64,000 bases of DNA from Myxacorys almedinensis A (GCF_010091945.1 NZ_WVIE01000009.1:1-64000), one strand, 5' to 3'; shown: positions 35,536-44,599, counted from the first letter of the stretch. Made by a program: numbers and translations. The notes: a model not told the origin generated them from the sequence alone.

Positions 35536-36639
35536 ATGCGTTACCCTAGCCGAGCCATGAACAACGTAGAGGCAACTTTTCCGGTTGATAGCCAACTCCT
35601 GATGGTCTTGCCCCGCGCCAGTGCATCGCTTCGCCATCCTGACGCTCAACCCCCCATCTTGCGATCGGATGCTGACGGCTACTACTTGGAGATGCGTGTC
35701 GAGGCAGACGCCACGGAAGAGAGCGAACTGGCACTCACCCGGCGCGTTCCGCTCGATCATCTATCGGCAGAAGCGTGGGAAGAACTCAAAACCGAATACG
35801 CCAAACTGGATTGGTCTGTCTGTGCAACCAAAGGCATGAGTAACGGCTTAGAAAACGTTCAGGATCGCAAAATTCAGCGTTTATTCATAGCACTGATAAC
35901 CTTCCTCAATCCACGTCAGGTGTCGATTGTTTTATATCTTTATAAATTAGCTGCCGAGCAGGGGACAGGGGCAACCGTAACGTTTCGCTCAAACGATTTG
36001 CTAGAACGGTTAGGATATACCCGTACCAAAGATGGCGGATTTGCCTCGAAGCTGCGATCGCAACTCCATTGTGATTTGGTTAACCTTCATCGCACCGAAT
36101 TAGTATTAGCTCAATCGTTTAGAAACCGTGATCAAAATCGTGCAGCTAAAGTCATGATCAAAAGCGTTTTACGCATCAAAGATTATGAAATTGACCACGT
36201 TCCGCGAGATTTTGATCTTGTTAAAGCCGCAGATTACACTTACGAGTTAGCCGATTCTTACACCCTTTCCCTAGAATTTTTCGACGGTCCAGCCCGGACT
36301 GGAGATTGTGTGTTTTTCTCGACTAGCTTTGATATCACTCAAAAACTGGGAAGCAATGCAAAGTCAGACTACAAAACAAAGCTGTTAGTGTATCTCGCGA
36401 GCCGCATGAAGTGGGATAGGCTACAAGAAGGGCAGTTTGTTTCGATTTCTAAGAAATATTTATTTAAAAACTTAGACTTGTTTGGTAGCAATTCTTCTCG
36501 AAACAACCAAATCTTTTGGCGTACGATCAACACTCTGAAACACGATGGTTACCTTCTGGGCGCGCAAGAGTTACCTGGAAAAAATAAGACTCCGACGATT
36601 CAGTTTCAGATTAATTTAGCCAAGCTGAAAGGAGCCTAA
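35536..36639 (+). CDS. putative winged-helix plasmid replication initiator
   Basis: A 367-residue basic protein, not firmly assigned. Residues about 105-240 (RKIQRLFIALITFL, FRSNDLLERLGYTRTKDGGFASKLRSQL) and about 255-350 (TKLLVYLASRMKWDR, FWRTINTLKHDGYLLG) look like two winged-helix units. That is the architecture of iteron-binding Rep proteins (Rep_3/TrfA type). Its position beside seven iterons supports that role. ATG 35536 is taken; ATG 35557 is possible. A HIP1-based terminator follows. The alternative is an accessory DNA-binding regulator of the neighbouring CyRepA1-like gene. Confidence 0.6.
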   Translation: MRYPSRAMNNVEATFPVDSQLLMVLPRASASLRHPDAQPPILRSDADGYYLEMRVEADATEESELALTRRVPLDHLSAEAWEELKTEYAKLDWSVCATKGMSNGLENVQDRKIQRLFIALITFLNPRQVSIVLYLYKLAAEQGTGATVTFRSNDLLERLGYTRTKDGGFASKLRSQLHCDLVNLHRTELVLAQSFRNRDQNRAAKVMIKSVLRIKDYEIDHVPRDFDLVKAADYTYELADSYTLSLEFFDGPARTGDCVFFSTSFDITQKLGSNAKSDYKTKLLVYLASRMKWDRLQEGQFVSISKKYLFKNLDLFGSNSSRNNQIFWRTINTLKHDGYLLGAQELPGKNKTPTIQFQINLAKLKGA

Positions 36640-36687
36640 ATCTAACTAGATATTCTGAATACTATCAGATATACAGACAGATACACA

Positions 36688-36727
36688 GATGCGATCGCCC
36701 TCTTTTCTGGTGCGATCGCATCTTTTT
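36688..36727 (+). terminator. HIP1-based intrinsic terminator after the initiator gene
   Basis: Perfect 11-bp inverted repeat GATGCGATCGC (36688-36698) and GCGATCGCATC (36712-36722), each arm containing HIP1. It is followed directly by TTTTT. It lies 48 bases after the stop. Confidence 0.85.
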
Positions 36728-36768
36728 AATCTCAGCAACAATCTTAACGATCCGATCGATCTCAATCC

Positions 36769-36960
36769 TTAACCGCGCGATCCACCGCGCTTTCTCTGCT
36801 TGTGTTTTGCTAACGCTTTGCGCTTCCGCTTCTCGATCGGGGTCTCAAAAAAGCGATGCTTTCGCATGTCGGGAAAAATTTCTGCTTTAGAAACTTCGCG
36901 CTTAAATCGACGTAAAACAGAATCAATTCTTTCGTCTTCACCTGGAATAACTTGCGGCAT
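36769..36960 (-). CDS. rpsU: 30S ribosomal protein bS21
   Basis: A 63-residue highly basic protein ([31 protein letters not shown]) with the full bS21 pattern. It binds the 30S platform near the anti-Shine-Dalgarno region. It lies downstream of an RNA-binding protein gene on the same strand, an arrangement known in cyanobacteria (rbp-rpsU), and an attenuator-like hairpin separates the two. Confidence 0.96.
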   Translation of the reverse strand: MPQVIPGEDERIDSVLRRFKREVSKAEIFPDMRKHRFFETPIEKRKRKALAKHKQRKRGGSRG

Positions 36961-37028
36961 TCTTTTCTCCTTACGAATCGACGTAGGCTAAGGCTAGAGC
37001 TTGGATCTAGCAAAACCTATTAACAAGA

Positions 37029-37052
37029 AAGGCAGACTTACCTTGTCTGCCC
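37029..37052 (-). terminator. terminator/attenuator between rbp and rpsU
   Basis: On the minus strand GGCAGAC (complement of 37046-37052), a seven-base loop and GTCTGCC (complement of 37032-37038) form a perfect 7-bp stem followed by TTTCTTGTT. It sits about 110 bases after rbp and 70 before rpsU, so it could terminate rbp transcripts or attenuate read-through into rpsU. Confidence 0.7.
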
Positions 37053-37163
37053 TCAAATCTTTGTAAATGGACGGTCGGCAGGGCTAAAACATTCCTAGAA
37101 ACTTAAGGCTCCATCCATAAAACCTCTCACTGAGCAGCTTTATGGACGGTTTCAGCCAAGTTC

Positions 37164-37484
37164 TTAGTAGCGCCGTCCGCCACCACCGCCACCGCCACGG
37201 TTGTTCGACCAACCGCCGCCACCACCGCCAGAAGGTCTTTCTTCACGGGGCTTTGCTTTATTCACTTTGAGATCGCGACCCATCCATTCTGCACCATCTA
37301 GTGCTTCAATGGCAGCCGCTTCTTCTGCATCGGTCTCCATCTCGACAAACGCAAAGCCGCGCATGCGACCTGTTTCGCGATCAGTTGGAACTTGAACCCG
37401 TTTGACGGTTCCGTATTCTGCAAATGTCTGACTCAAATCATCTTGAGTGACTTCGTAAGACAAATTGCCCACATAAATTGACAT
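37164..37484 (-). CDS. rbp: RRM-type RNA-binding protein (cyanobacterial Rbp)
   Basis: A 106-residue protein with one RRM: RNP2 IYVGNL near the N-terminus and RNP1 RGFAFVEM around residue 44. A C-terminal Gly-rich tail follows (GGGGGGW and a second Gly run). This matches the cold-inducible Rbp proteins of cyanobacteria, which bind RNA and also help localise photosynthetic mRNAs. The tail class (Gly-rich) is the cold-responsive type. The 5' side is a long non-coding stretch, compatible with a regulated leader, and rpsU lies downstream behind a hairpin. Confidence 0.93.
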   Translation of the reverse strand: MSIYVGNLSYEVTQDDLSQTFAEYGTVKRVQVPTDRETGRMRGFAFVEMETDAEEAAAIEALDGAEWMGRDLKVNKAKPREERPSGGGGGGWSNNRGGGGGGGRRY

Positions 37485-37884
37485 GAAATGGCTCCAGAAT
37501 CAGAGGTGTGGAGAGTTAGATTCGGAGAGACGCCTATAAAACGAATTACACAGCCGAAAATAATCCTTCACTCCAACCCTAGCACAAATGAAGGGGAATA
37601 CAATTTGGCTAAAACTTTTTGTAACATTCTCGGTTTCTGCCACCGCACGGTTGCACTAGGCGCTGGCATAGTGCAAGTACTTTGCGCCCTTATTTAAGTA
37701 TCATAGTGCGATCTAGGCAATTCTTCCTATTTTGACCTGAAAAATGATCCAGAAAATAGCTGCAAGATGAGAAGCGATCGCTGCTGTCAGATGCCGAAAT
37801 TGGCAACGCAGGTAGGAGGCGGTTATCTGGAAGCTTGACCAAAAGGGCAACCCCTGACAACCATTGTTACCCTTCAAACGAGTG
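37485..37884. other. upstream region of rbp
   Basis: Four hundred bases between two leftward genes. A long 5' leader for rbp is likely, as in other cold-responsive rbp genes. I see several short direct words but no clear promoter pair. Frames inside it are shadows. Confidence 0.4.
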
Positions 37885-38094
37885 TTACCTTCCCTGCACA
37901 AGTTGCCACAAAAATTGACCGATTTGACCAATTTCTTGGGTAATTTTCTCAGGACCAATGCCAATAAACTGAAAGCCAAACAGCACGATCGCTACTAAAA
38001 AAGCCGTCTTAACGGTGGCTTTAACAACTTTAACCAGCCAGGTAAAGACCAAAAATGTAACGACGATTGCAGCACCAAGCAGTAGCAGATCCAT
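37885..38094 (-). CDS. small two-helix membrane protein
   Basis: A 69-residue protein with two hydrophobic stretches (about 3-22 and 28-48) joined by a short basic turn (VVKATVK), then an amphipathic tail (EKITQEIGQIGQFLWQL). No family was recognised. The coding call rests on clean membrane topology and its place 34 bases downstream of the pentapeptide-repeat gene on the same strand, which suggests co-transcription. Confidence 0.65.
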   Translation of the reverse strand: MDLLLLGAAIVVTFLVFTWLVKVVKATVKTAFLVAIVLFGFQFIGIGPEKITQEIGQIGQFLWQLVQGR

Positions 38095-38128
38095 AATGCA
38101 AAGGCGGTCGAGTATAGTTGACTTTACC

Positions 38129-39049
38129 TTAAATTGAACGGGAAGTGGGCGAGAGGTAGCCGATCGCGTTAGAAAAGTCTGTGTGGCGTAGCTCTACATT
38201 TTCAAACGTTGCCTCTGTTAAATCGGCTCCGCGAAATGAGGTGCCAGTGGCATTGTTCCACTCGTAGCTCAGGCATGAAAGCGATCGCGTTGTGCACCAT
38301 AAGTAGAGTAGCGCCACACTGCCAATTATCAGTCCAAGCCCAAGCTCATGGGTGCTGAGAAAGGCTCCTGCGGTTGTGCCCCAGAAAAACGTAGCCCCAT
38401 AACTCACAACTGTTCCGGCAAGCGAGATTGCCGCTCTAAACGCTGTGGTATGTCTAAATCGGGTCAATAGCAAAACTGCGATCGCGCCGAGCAACATTCC
38501 TTGTTTCGCCAGCATGAGGCGTTGAGTCGCATGGCGTTGAGTCGCAGGATAAAGCGCTAGGAGGCTCGTAGTTGGGTGGTGGAGCAGATAGATCGTGAGG
38601 CTGTCGCGCCATGCCGACCCGTAGAAAAATCCAGCCGTGAATCCTATCAATGTGCCCCATAGAATGGCGGTGATGATTCGGCTAATTTGCCCACGTTTGG
38701 AGTTGCGCCACACTGCACTGAGGGCAGAACTGATGCCCGTCGCGCTGAGAATGGCTGCCAAAACAGGAACGTGAGCGGCGGTTGCGTCTAGGGGCGACTG
38801 CGAGATTGTATTAGATACCAGCCGACTAATCGTATCTATACTGATAACTGCAACACCTAGCATGAGCAAACCTAAGCCGATCTTTTGCCGTCTACTTTGC
38901 CCGACCTTGGCTCCAGTAAAGTTTGCACCGTGTAACTGAGCATTCTTAAAATTACACCCTCGAATATCAGCGCTTTGAAAGTCAGATCCAGCTAGATTTT
39001 GACCTCGAAAGGAGCGATTTTGAAGATTTTGGTTAGCGAAGTTCAGCAT
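38129..39049 (-). CDS. pentapeptide-repeat membrane protein
   Basis: A 306-residue protein. The first 50 residues are pentapeptide repeats (A-N-L/F type: QNLAGSDFQSADIRG, AQLHGANFTGAKV). A central block of about six membrane helices follows (about 58-260). A second short run of pentapeptides ends the protein (GTSFRGADLTEATFENVELRHTDFSNA). The split of one repeat solenoid by an inserted membrane domain is notable. The function is unknown. The short membrane gene downstream is probably in the same transcript. Confidence 0.82.
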   Translation of the reverse strand: MLNFANQNLQNRSFRGQNLAGSDFQSADIRGCNFKNAQLHGANFTGAKVGQSRRQKIGLGLLMLGVAVISIDTISRLVSNTISQSPLDATAAHVPVLAAILSATGISSALSAVWRNSKRGQISRIITAILWGTLIGFTAGFFYGSAWRDSLTIYLLHHPTTSLLALYPATQRHATQRLMLAKQGMLLGAIAVLLLTRFRHTTAFRAAISLAGTVVSYGATFFWGTTAGAFLSTHELGLGLIIGSVALLYLWCTTRSLSCLSYEWNNATGTSFRGADLTEATFENVELRHTDFSNAIGYLSPTSRSI

Positions 39050-39134
39050 TTCGGAAAGGAAGAATTCACACTGAATAAACTAGAGTACAAACGCACGATG
39101 TGTAAATTATCACCACCAGTCTCTATAAACAAGC

Positions 39135-40052
39135 ATGAAACTGCAATTTCCGGGACATCCTAAACTGATTTTCAGCATCTTAACGGCAGGATTGCTCAGT
39201 ATGCCAATTTTTCTCTACGTTTTAGGGCAGTTTTCTCGTCCACCTCGAACTGATGAGACGCGATCGCTGTTTCCAGGGGTGACCTACCAACGAGCCGCAA
39301 GCTCTGTTCCTCGCCCGGTGATGATTCATGTGGTGAGTTTGGATTTATCGGCTCCAGGGGTGAGGGCAATGGTGACGCCAGGGCGACAGGCGGGTCAGCG
39401 CCAAGCAGAAGCAACGGCTCGAACAGTTTCGGAGTTTCTCAACGAATTTCGCGTTCAGGTTGCGATGAATGCGAACTTTTTCTACCCGTTTCGAGACGAG
39501 ACGCCGTGGGATGTTTATCCTCGCAGTGGAGATTTAGTCAATAATGTAGGGCAAGTTACGTCCAACGGAACGACCTATTCTTTGCCTAAAAATGATTGGT
39601 CGGCGCTTTGTTTCTTAGCCCAAAATCGTGCTCAAATTGAGGAACGAGGAACTTGCCCAGTGGGAACCGTACACGCGATCGCTGGCAATGATGTGTTGGT
39701 CAAACAAGGAACCCCTGTTGATCTCTCGCCCGAAGCTGCAAAGCAAGATAAACCGTATCCGCGTACAGCAGTTGCCCTTGACAAGACGGGTCAAAAAATT
39801 TGGCTAGTGGTGGTAGATGGCAGACAGTTTCGTTACAGCGAAGGGCTGACCATAGCAGAACTCTCCAACTATATTGCAACTCAGTTGAACGCAGATACCG
39901 CCCTGAATTTAGATGGCGGCGGCTCGGCAACGCTGGCAGTTGAGACACCGACGGGAGCGCAAGTTTTGAATGCGCCGATTCAGACCCGACTGCCCCTGCG
40001 AGAACGCCCGGTCGCGAGCCATTTAGGATTTTATGTTGGGCAGGGTAAGTGA
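39135..40052 (+). CDS. phosphodiester glycosidase family protein (NAGPA/DUF2233)
   Basis: A 305-residue protein with an N-terminal membrane or signal segment (about 12-33). A NAGPA-like domain follows (about 75-300), with AMNANFF, YPRTAVALDKTG, LWLVVVDGR-like KIWLVVVDGRQ and NLDGGGSATL as family motifs. Relatives hydrolyse phosphodiester-linked sugars such as N-acetylglucosamine-1-phosphodiesters. In bacteria they act in the envelope, possibly on teichoic-acid-like or peptidoglycan-linked substrates. It is probably exported. The exact substrate is unknown. Confidence 0.88.
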   Translation: MKLQFPGHPKLIFSILTAGLLSMPIFLYVLGQFSRPPRTDETRSLFPGVTYQRAASSVPRPVMIHVVSLDLSAPGVRAMVTPGRQAGQRQAEATARTVSEFLNEFRVQVAMNANFFYPFRDETPWDVYPRSGDLVNNVGQVTSNGTTYSLPKNDWSALCFLAQNRAQIEERGTCPVGTVHAIAGNDVLVKQGTPVDLSPEAAKQDKPYPRTAVALDKTGQKIWLVVVDGRQFRYSEGLTIAELSNYIATQLNADTALNLDGGGSATLAVETPTGAQVLNAPIQTRLPLRERPVASHLGFYVGQGK

Positions 40053-40075
40053 GGGTTGTTTGAGGTGAGGACGGG

Positions 40076-41278
40076 TTATTGCAACGTCTGAGCTAGAAAC
40101 CGCTCTACGTAGTAAAGGGCAAGTTGATTGCTCACTCCGTTGAAGACGGTATCAAATGCATGATCTGCCCATGGAATTTCGATGAATACAGCCGTGTTGT
40201 TGTTTTGGTTGAGTTTCTCATAAAGTGCGCGTCCATATTTCGATTGAACAATGCGATCGCGGTTGCCGTAGATCAGCAGCGTAGGCGGCAATCCCGGTTT
40301 GACATACTCATAGGGAGACGCCTGCCGATACAACGCTGGTAGTTCTTGAGATGTGCCCCCCAGGAACGATCGCAAAATGGCTCGTGTATCTAATGGATCA
40401 GGGGAGGGAGGATTTTCATAGCCAAGGGTGAGGTCAACAGGGCTGTAATAACTGACGATCGCCCGAATTGGCAGCACCTGAGACTGAAATCCGGCTAATG
40501 TGGCGAGGTGTCCTCCTGCGGAGCGTCCTACCAGGGCAATCCTATTGAGATCAATATCGTATTCACTAGCGTGTTGTTGAATGAAGGTAAATGCCGTTTT
40601 AATATCAGTAATTTGAGTTGGAAACTTGTATTGAGGAGCGTGGCGATAATCAATCGCAATGACTGTATATCCCTGCGCTGCCATATATTGACTAAAGTTC
40701 TCATTGGCGGATGGATTTCCGGTTTGCCACGAGCCGCCATAGATCATCACAATGGTTGGATTTTTACCCGCCAAAAGGGGACGGTAGACATTCATCGTCA
40801 GCGAGACACCATCGGGACTTGCAACACGAATTCCTGTCGTTTGGCGAGTTGCTTGGGTAGGAATGCCGCGAAAGGCATCGATCATCACAAACGGAGCAGG
40901 GCGCATTTCGGTTTGAGAAATTTGAGCAGCGTAAGCCTCACCCAGGGCTGTTTTCATCGCGATCGCGGCTCTCTCGTTTGCTTCTGAAAACTGAATAAGT
41001 GGGGATGCACTCACTGCCAGTGCCACCACACTGATGGCTAGGAAAGCGCGAGATCCCCAGCCTGAGGTTAGGGTTTTGAGCGCCACCAACGCCGCGATCG
41101 CATTTAGCCCAACCAACCAAGGGCTGACCTCTGCTGCGCCCACAGCTAAGGGCAGAAATGCCGCCGTGGGCGCAGGAAGAACAACCCAACTTGCTAGAAA
41201 AAGTCCTCCTAAACTTAAGAACGGTACAAAAAATGATGCATACCGAATGTTAAGCAGATTCTTTGAAAGGCGATTCAT
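40076..41278 (-). CDS. membrane-anchored alpha/beta hydrolase (esterase-like)
   Basis: A 400-residue protein. The first about 115 residues contain three or four membrane helices (for example FVPFLSLGGLFLASWVVL and AFLAISVVALAVSAS). The catalytic domain (about 150-398) is of the carboxylesterase/BD-FAE type: oxyanion motif YGGSWQTG, nucleophile elbow GRSAGGHLA with Ser, Asp in GNRDRIV and His in DHAFD. All three catalytic residues are present, unlike the hydrolase at 27466-28392. The substrate is unknown. It is convergent with the phosphodiester glycosidase gene. Confidence 0.87.
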   Translation of the reverse strand: MNRLSKNLLNIRYASFFVPFLSLGGLFLASWVVLPAPTAAFLPLAVGAAEVSPWLVGLNAIAALVALKTLTSGWGSRAFLAISVVALAVSASPLIQFSEANERAAIAMKTALGEAYAAQISQTEMRPAPFVMIDAFRGIPTQATRQTTGIRVASPDGVSLTMNVYRPLLAGKNPTIVMIYGGSWQTGNPSANENFSQYMAAQGYTVIAIDYRHAPQYKFPTQITDIKTAFTFIQQHASEYDIDLNRIALVGRSAGGHLATLAGFQSQVLPIRAIVSYYSPVDLTLGYENPPSPDPLDTRAILRSFLGGTSQELPALYRQASPYEYVKPGLPPTLLIYGNRDRIVQSKYGRALYEKLNQNNNTAVFIEIPWADHAFDTVFNGVSNQLALYYVERFLAQTLQ

Positions 41279-41349
41279 ACGGGATGATATTGTTTTAGCG
41301 ATTGTCCTTGCATTAGTTTATCTTGGTAGACAATCTACCCTCCTTTGCG

Positions 41350-41856
41350 ATGCATAGCCGCACTTACTACACAACACTGGCTGAGTACAATCACTGGATG
41401 AATCAGAAACTCTATGCAACCTGTGCACAGATTCCAGATGCCAAACGGAAAGAAGATTTGGGAGCTTTTTTTCAGTCGATTCATGGAACGCTCAATCATA
41501 TTTTGGTCGGCGATCGCATCTGGATGGGGCGCTTCACCCATCAGCCGTTTTGCGCTAGCCTCAATGCCGAACTGTATGCTGACTTTGACCAATTGCGACA
41601 AGAGCGAGAGCAAACCGATCGAGACATTCTTGCTTGGGCACACCAGTTGTCTCCAGAGTGGCTCAATGCGCCGTTTGCGTTCACTAGCATTCAATCTCCG
41701 GTGAAGACACGCACCCGCCCAGCTTGGCTAGTTGTCACTCACCTGTTTAACCATCAAACCCATCACAGAGGGCAGCTAACTACACTGCTGACCCAGCTTG
41801 GATATGATTTAGGGAGAACGGATCTCCCCTATCTGCCGAGCTTTGAAGACTCATGA
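41350..41856 (+). CDS. DinB family protein
   Basis: A four-helix metalloprotein of the DinB/YfiT superfamily, 168 residues from the ATG at 41350 (HSRTYYTTLAEYNHWMNQ). The likely metal-binding His residues are in HGTLNHILVGDRIW and HLFNHQTHHRGQL. Members act as thiol-dependent transferases or hydrolases; bacterial versions are often DNA-damage-inducible. The in-frame TTG at 41323 was not used. It overlaps the following ybaK gene by four bases (ATGA). Confidence 0.9.
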   Translation: MHSRTYYTTLAEYNHWMNQKLYATCAQIPDAKRKEDLGAFFQSIHGTLNHILVGDRIWMGRFTHQPFCASLNAELYADFDQLRQEREQTDRDILAWAHQLSPEWLNAPFAFTSIQSPVKTRTRPAWLVVTHLFNHQTHHRGQLTTLLTQLGYDLGRTDLPYLPSFEDS

Positions 41857-42332
41857 AGACCAATGCTGTTCGTGTTTTAGACACGCTGGGGATCGTTTAC
41901 GAACTGCGGGAATACGAGGTAGACCCTGATGATTTGGCAGCCGAAAGCGTTGCACACAAGATCGGATTGCCATCTGAACAAGTTTTCAAAACGTTGGTTG
42001 TACGGGGCGACAAGCACGGGATTGCGATCGCAGTGATTCCAGGCAATACTCAGTTAGATCTTAAAGCGATCGCGCAATTATCCCAAAACCGAAAGATCGA
42101 AACAGTTGCGCTCAAAGAAGTTCAGCCGCTCACAGGATACATTCGCGGCGGGGTAACGGCGCTAGCCTGTAAAAAGAAGTATCCAATTTATGTTGATGAA
42201 CTGATTGAACTTTTCGATATCATTTCTGTTTCTGCTGGTCTTCGAGGGTTGCAAATTGTGCTTCACCCTAGCGATTACATTAGCGCTGTTGAAGGCATTG
42301 TTGGTGCAATTTCTCAAGATAAAACGGATTGA
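41853..42332 (+). CDS. ybaK: Cys-tRNA(Pro)/Cys-tRNA(Cys) deacylase YbaK/EbsC
   Basis: A 159-residue trans-editing enzyme that clears mischarged Cys from tRNA(Pro). The YbaK/ProX fold is clear: KIGLPSEQVFKTLVV, GIAIAVIPGNTQLDLK, IRGGVTALACKKKYPIYVDE and the terminal ISAGLRG-like SVSAGLRGLQIVLHP. The start ATG lies in the DinB stop (ATGA), so the two are coupled. The coupling with DinB is positional only; no shared pathway is obvious. Confidence 0.92.
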   Translation: MKTNAVRVLDTLGIVYELREYEVDPDDLAAESVAHKIGLPSEQVFKTLVVRGDKHGIAIAVIPGNTQLDLKAIAQLSQNRKIETVALKEVQPLTGYIRGGVTALACKKKYPIYVDELIELFDIISVSAGLRGLQIVLHPSDYISAVEGIVGAISQDKTD

Positions 42333-42412
42333 TTGCTTCTGATGAATTACTTCTGCTTGATCGGTTCTACCCAACCCAATATTTGATAGGTTGAGCACGT
42401 CTGAGACGTTGA

Positions 42413-43039
42413 TCATAGTTCGCTTTCTTTGGCTAAAGCATTGACCGATGCCGCCGCGATCGCGCTTCCCCCTCGCCGCCCGTGCAGTGTTATAAACGGC
42501 ACACCACGACTGTTTGCTGCCAGTTCTGCTTTTGATTCTGCTGCCCCCACAAACCCGACGGGAAACCCCAAAATTAGGGCAGGTTTTGGTGCTCCTTCGT
42601 CTAGCAGTTCCAACAAATGAAATAGGGCGGTTGGGGCATTGCCAATGACGACCACGGCTCCTGCTAAATTGGGTCGCCACAGTTCTAGGGCAGCAGCCGA
42701 TCGGGTATTGCTAAGTTGCGCGGCGATCGTGGGCACTTCTGGCTGATTGAGCGTGCAGATCACTTGATTTGCTGCTGGCAACCGAGGGCGGGTAATGCCA
42801 TTGGCAACCATCTGAGCGTCGCAAAGAAGGGGTGCGCCGTTTGCGATCGCGGCGCGTCCAATCGCTACGGCATCCGAGGAAGCGTCTAAATCTTTTACAA
42901 TGTCAGTCATTCCGCACGCATGAATGAGCCGGACGGCAACGAGCGCCAACTCTGTCGGCAACTCTTCTAAATGGGCTTCTGCACGGATGATGGCAAAAGA
43001 CTGGCGATAAATCTCGTCACCGTTGCGAAGGTAGTTCAT
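42413..43039 (-). CDS. cobH: precorrin-8X methylmutase
   Basis: Moves the methyl group from C11 to C12 to form hydrogenobyrinic acid (or its cobalt form) in cobalamin synthesis. It is 208 residues long, typical. Motifs include IYRQSFAIIRAE, the active-site region LIHACGMTDI with His, GAPLLCDAQMV and the signature GFPVGFVGAAESK. It is divergent from cobL, about 250 bases apart. No cobalamin riboswitch was recognised in that gap. Confidence 0.95.
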   Translation of the reverse strand: MNYLRNGDEIYRQSFAIIRAEAHLEELPTELALVAVRLIHACGMTDIVKDLDASSDAVAIGRAAIANGAPLLCDAQMVANGITRPRLPAANQVICTLNQPEVPTIAAQLSNTRSAAALELWRPNLAGAVVVIGNAPTALFHLLELLDEGAPKPALILGFPVGFVGAAESKAELAANSRGVPFITLHGRRGGSAIAAASVNALAKESEL

Positions 43040-43292
43040 AGCGTAGGGATCGTTAATTGCACTCTATTTAAGCTTAAGATCGGGGCAGCATCACTTGGAG
43101 TTTTAGAGTTGTATTCAAGTCTCAAAGAACAAATAGCTGCTTTATTTAACCCCCGTGATGCAAGACCTCCAGCTTTTTGGAAACATTGGAAACATTGGCA
43201 ATCTAGGCATCTCAGCATTCGTTCCTAGATTCAACAACGCGGAGCATTATTGATCTCATTACTAATCTCATTACTGATCATTGTTCTTAGAC

Positions 43293-44525
43293 ATGGTAAA
43301 CAACAATTTCAGCCCCAAATGGCTTTCCATTGTGGGGATTGGTGAAGAAGGGCTAGACGGACTCGGAATGAGGGCGCGATCGCTGATCAACCACTCAGAA
43401 CTGCTGGTCGGGGGCGAACGGCATCTCGCAATGTTGGCTGAGGGCGATCTCCGGGAAAAACTCGTTTGGGCATCGCCTATCGAAGCATCAATCCAGGAGA
43501 TTGTGCAGCGTCGAGGGCACTCTGTTTGTGTTTTGGCAAGTGGCGATCCCATGTGTTATGGCATTGGCGTTACCCTGACCCGCCATATTCCCATCACCGA
43601 GATCACCATTGTTCCATCGCCATCAGCCTTTAGCCTTGCCTGTGCCCGTCTAGGCTGGTCGCTCACCGATGTAAAAACCCTCAGCCTCTGCGGTCGCGAT
43701 CCGGCGTTGTTGAATGCGGTGCTGCATCCGGGAGGGCGGCTCCTCGTCTTGAGTGCTGATCAAAAAACGCCTGCGATCGCTGCCCATTTACTCACCCAAG
43801 CTGGATTTGGCAACAGTCAAATGACAGTTCTAGAACACATGGGTAGCCCGCACGAACGCATCATCGAAACCGTCGCCTCAGGTTGGAGTGCCACCGATAT
43901 TGCCCCCCTAAACACGATCGCCATCACCTGCATTCCCTCCACACCTCGATCTCATCACCCTGCCAGCCGCCTTCCCGGTCTCCCCGACATCGCTTACCAC
44001 CACGACGGACAACTAACCAAGCAAGAAATTCGGGCTATAACAGTGACCGCCCTTGCCCCCTCCCCTGGGCACCTGCTGTGGGATGTCGGCGCAGGCTGTG
44101 GCTCGATTGGCATCGAATGGATGCGAAGCGATGCAACCTGCCGTGCGATCGCCATTGAATCTCACCCCGCCCGGCTTCAGTACATTGCCGACAATGCCAC
44201 GGCTCTGGGCACTCCTAACCTCGAAATCGTTGCCGGTGCCGCCCCTGCGGCTCTAAAAAATCTTCCCCAACCCAACGCCATTTTTATCGGGGGCGGCTTA
44301 ACTACCCCTGACCTACTTGAAACCTGCTGGCAAGCGTTGCTGCCGGGGGGGCGGCTCGTTGCCAATGTCGTTACGGTAGAAGGAGAAGAGCAGGTTTTTC
44401 GATGGCAACGCGAGCTAGGCGGCGACCTGACTCGAATTGCCATTCAACGAGCGGCACCTGTGGGTAAGTTTTTGGGCTGGAAAGCGATCGCGCCCGTCAC
44501 CCAGTGGAGGGTCATGAAAACGTAG
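43293..44525 (+). CDS. cobL: precorrin-6Y C5,15-methyltransferase (CbiE-CbiT fusion)
   Basis: A 410-residue fusion. The N-terminal CbiE-type tetrapyrrole methylase (about 1-205: VGIGEEGLDGLG, ASGDPMCYGIG, PSPSAFSLACARLGW) methylates C5. The C-terminal CbiT-type SAM methyltransferase/decarboxylase (about 215-408: DVGAGCGSIGIEW, IFIGGGL, GGRLVANVVTVEGE) methylates C15 with loss of the C12 acetate carboxyl. The start ATG 43293 is chosen over an in-frame TTG four codons upstream. It is divergent from cobH, the next step but one of the pathway. Confidence 0.95.
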   Translation: MVNNNFSPKWLSIVGIGEEGLDGLGMRARSLINHSELLVGGERHLAMLAEGDLREKLVWASPIEASIQEIVQRRGHSVCVLASGDPMCYGIGVTLTRHIPITEITIVPSPSAFSLACARLGWSLTDVKTLSLCGRDPALLNAVLHPGGRLLVLSADQKTPAIAAHLLTQAGFGNSQMTVLEHMGSPHERIIETVASGWSATDIAPLNTIAITCIPSTPRSHHPASRLPGLPDIAYHHDGQLTKQEIRAITVTALAPSPGHLLWDVGAGCGSIGIEWMRSDATCRAIAIESHPARLQYIADNATALGTPNLEIVAGAAPAALKNLPQPNAIFIGGGLTTPDLLETCWQALLPGGRLVANVVTVEGEEQVFRWQRELGGDLTRIAIQRAAPVGKFLGWKAIAPVTQWRVMKT

Positions 44526-44599
44526 CCCCTCTGAAGGTGGCGACTGTCACAACTCCTGCATGATGGTAATATCCCCCTAGAATCGTGGCACACAGCGCA

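Noticed and set aside
43040-43292. Possible cobalamin riboswitch between cobH and cobL
   Set aside because: The B12-box is not present on either strand.
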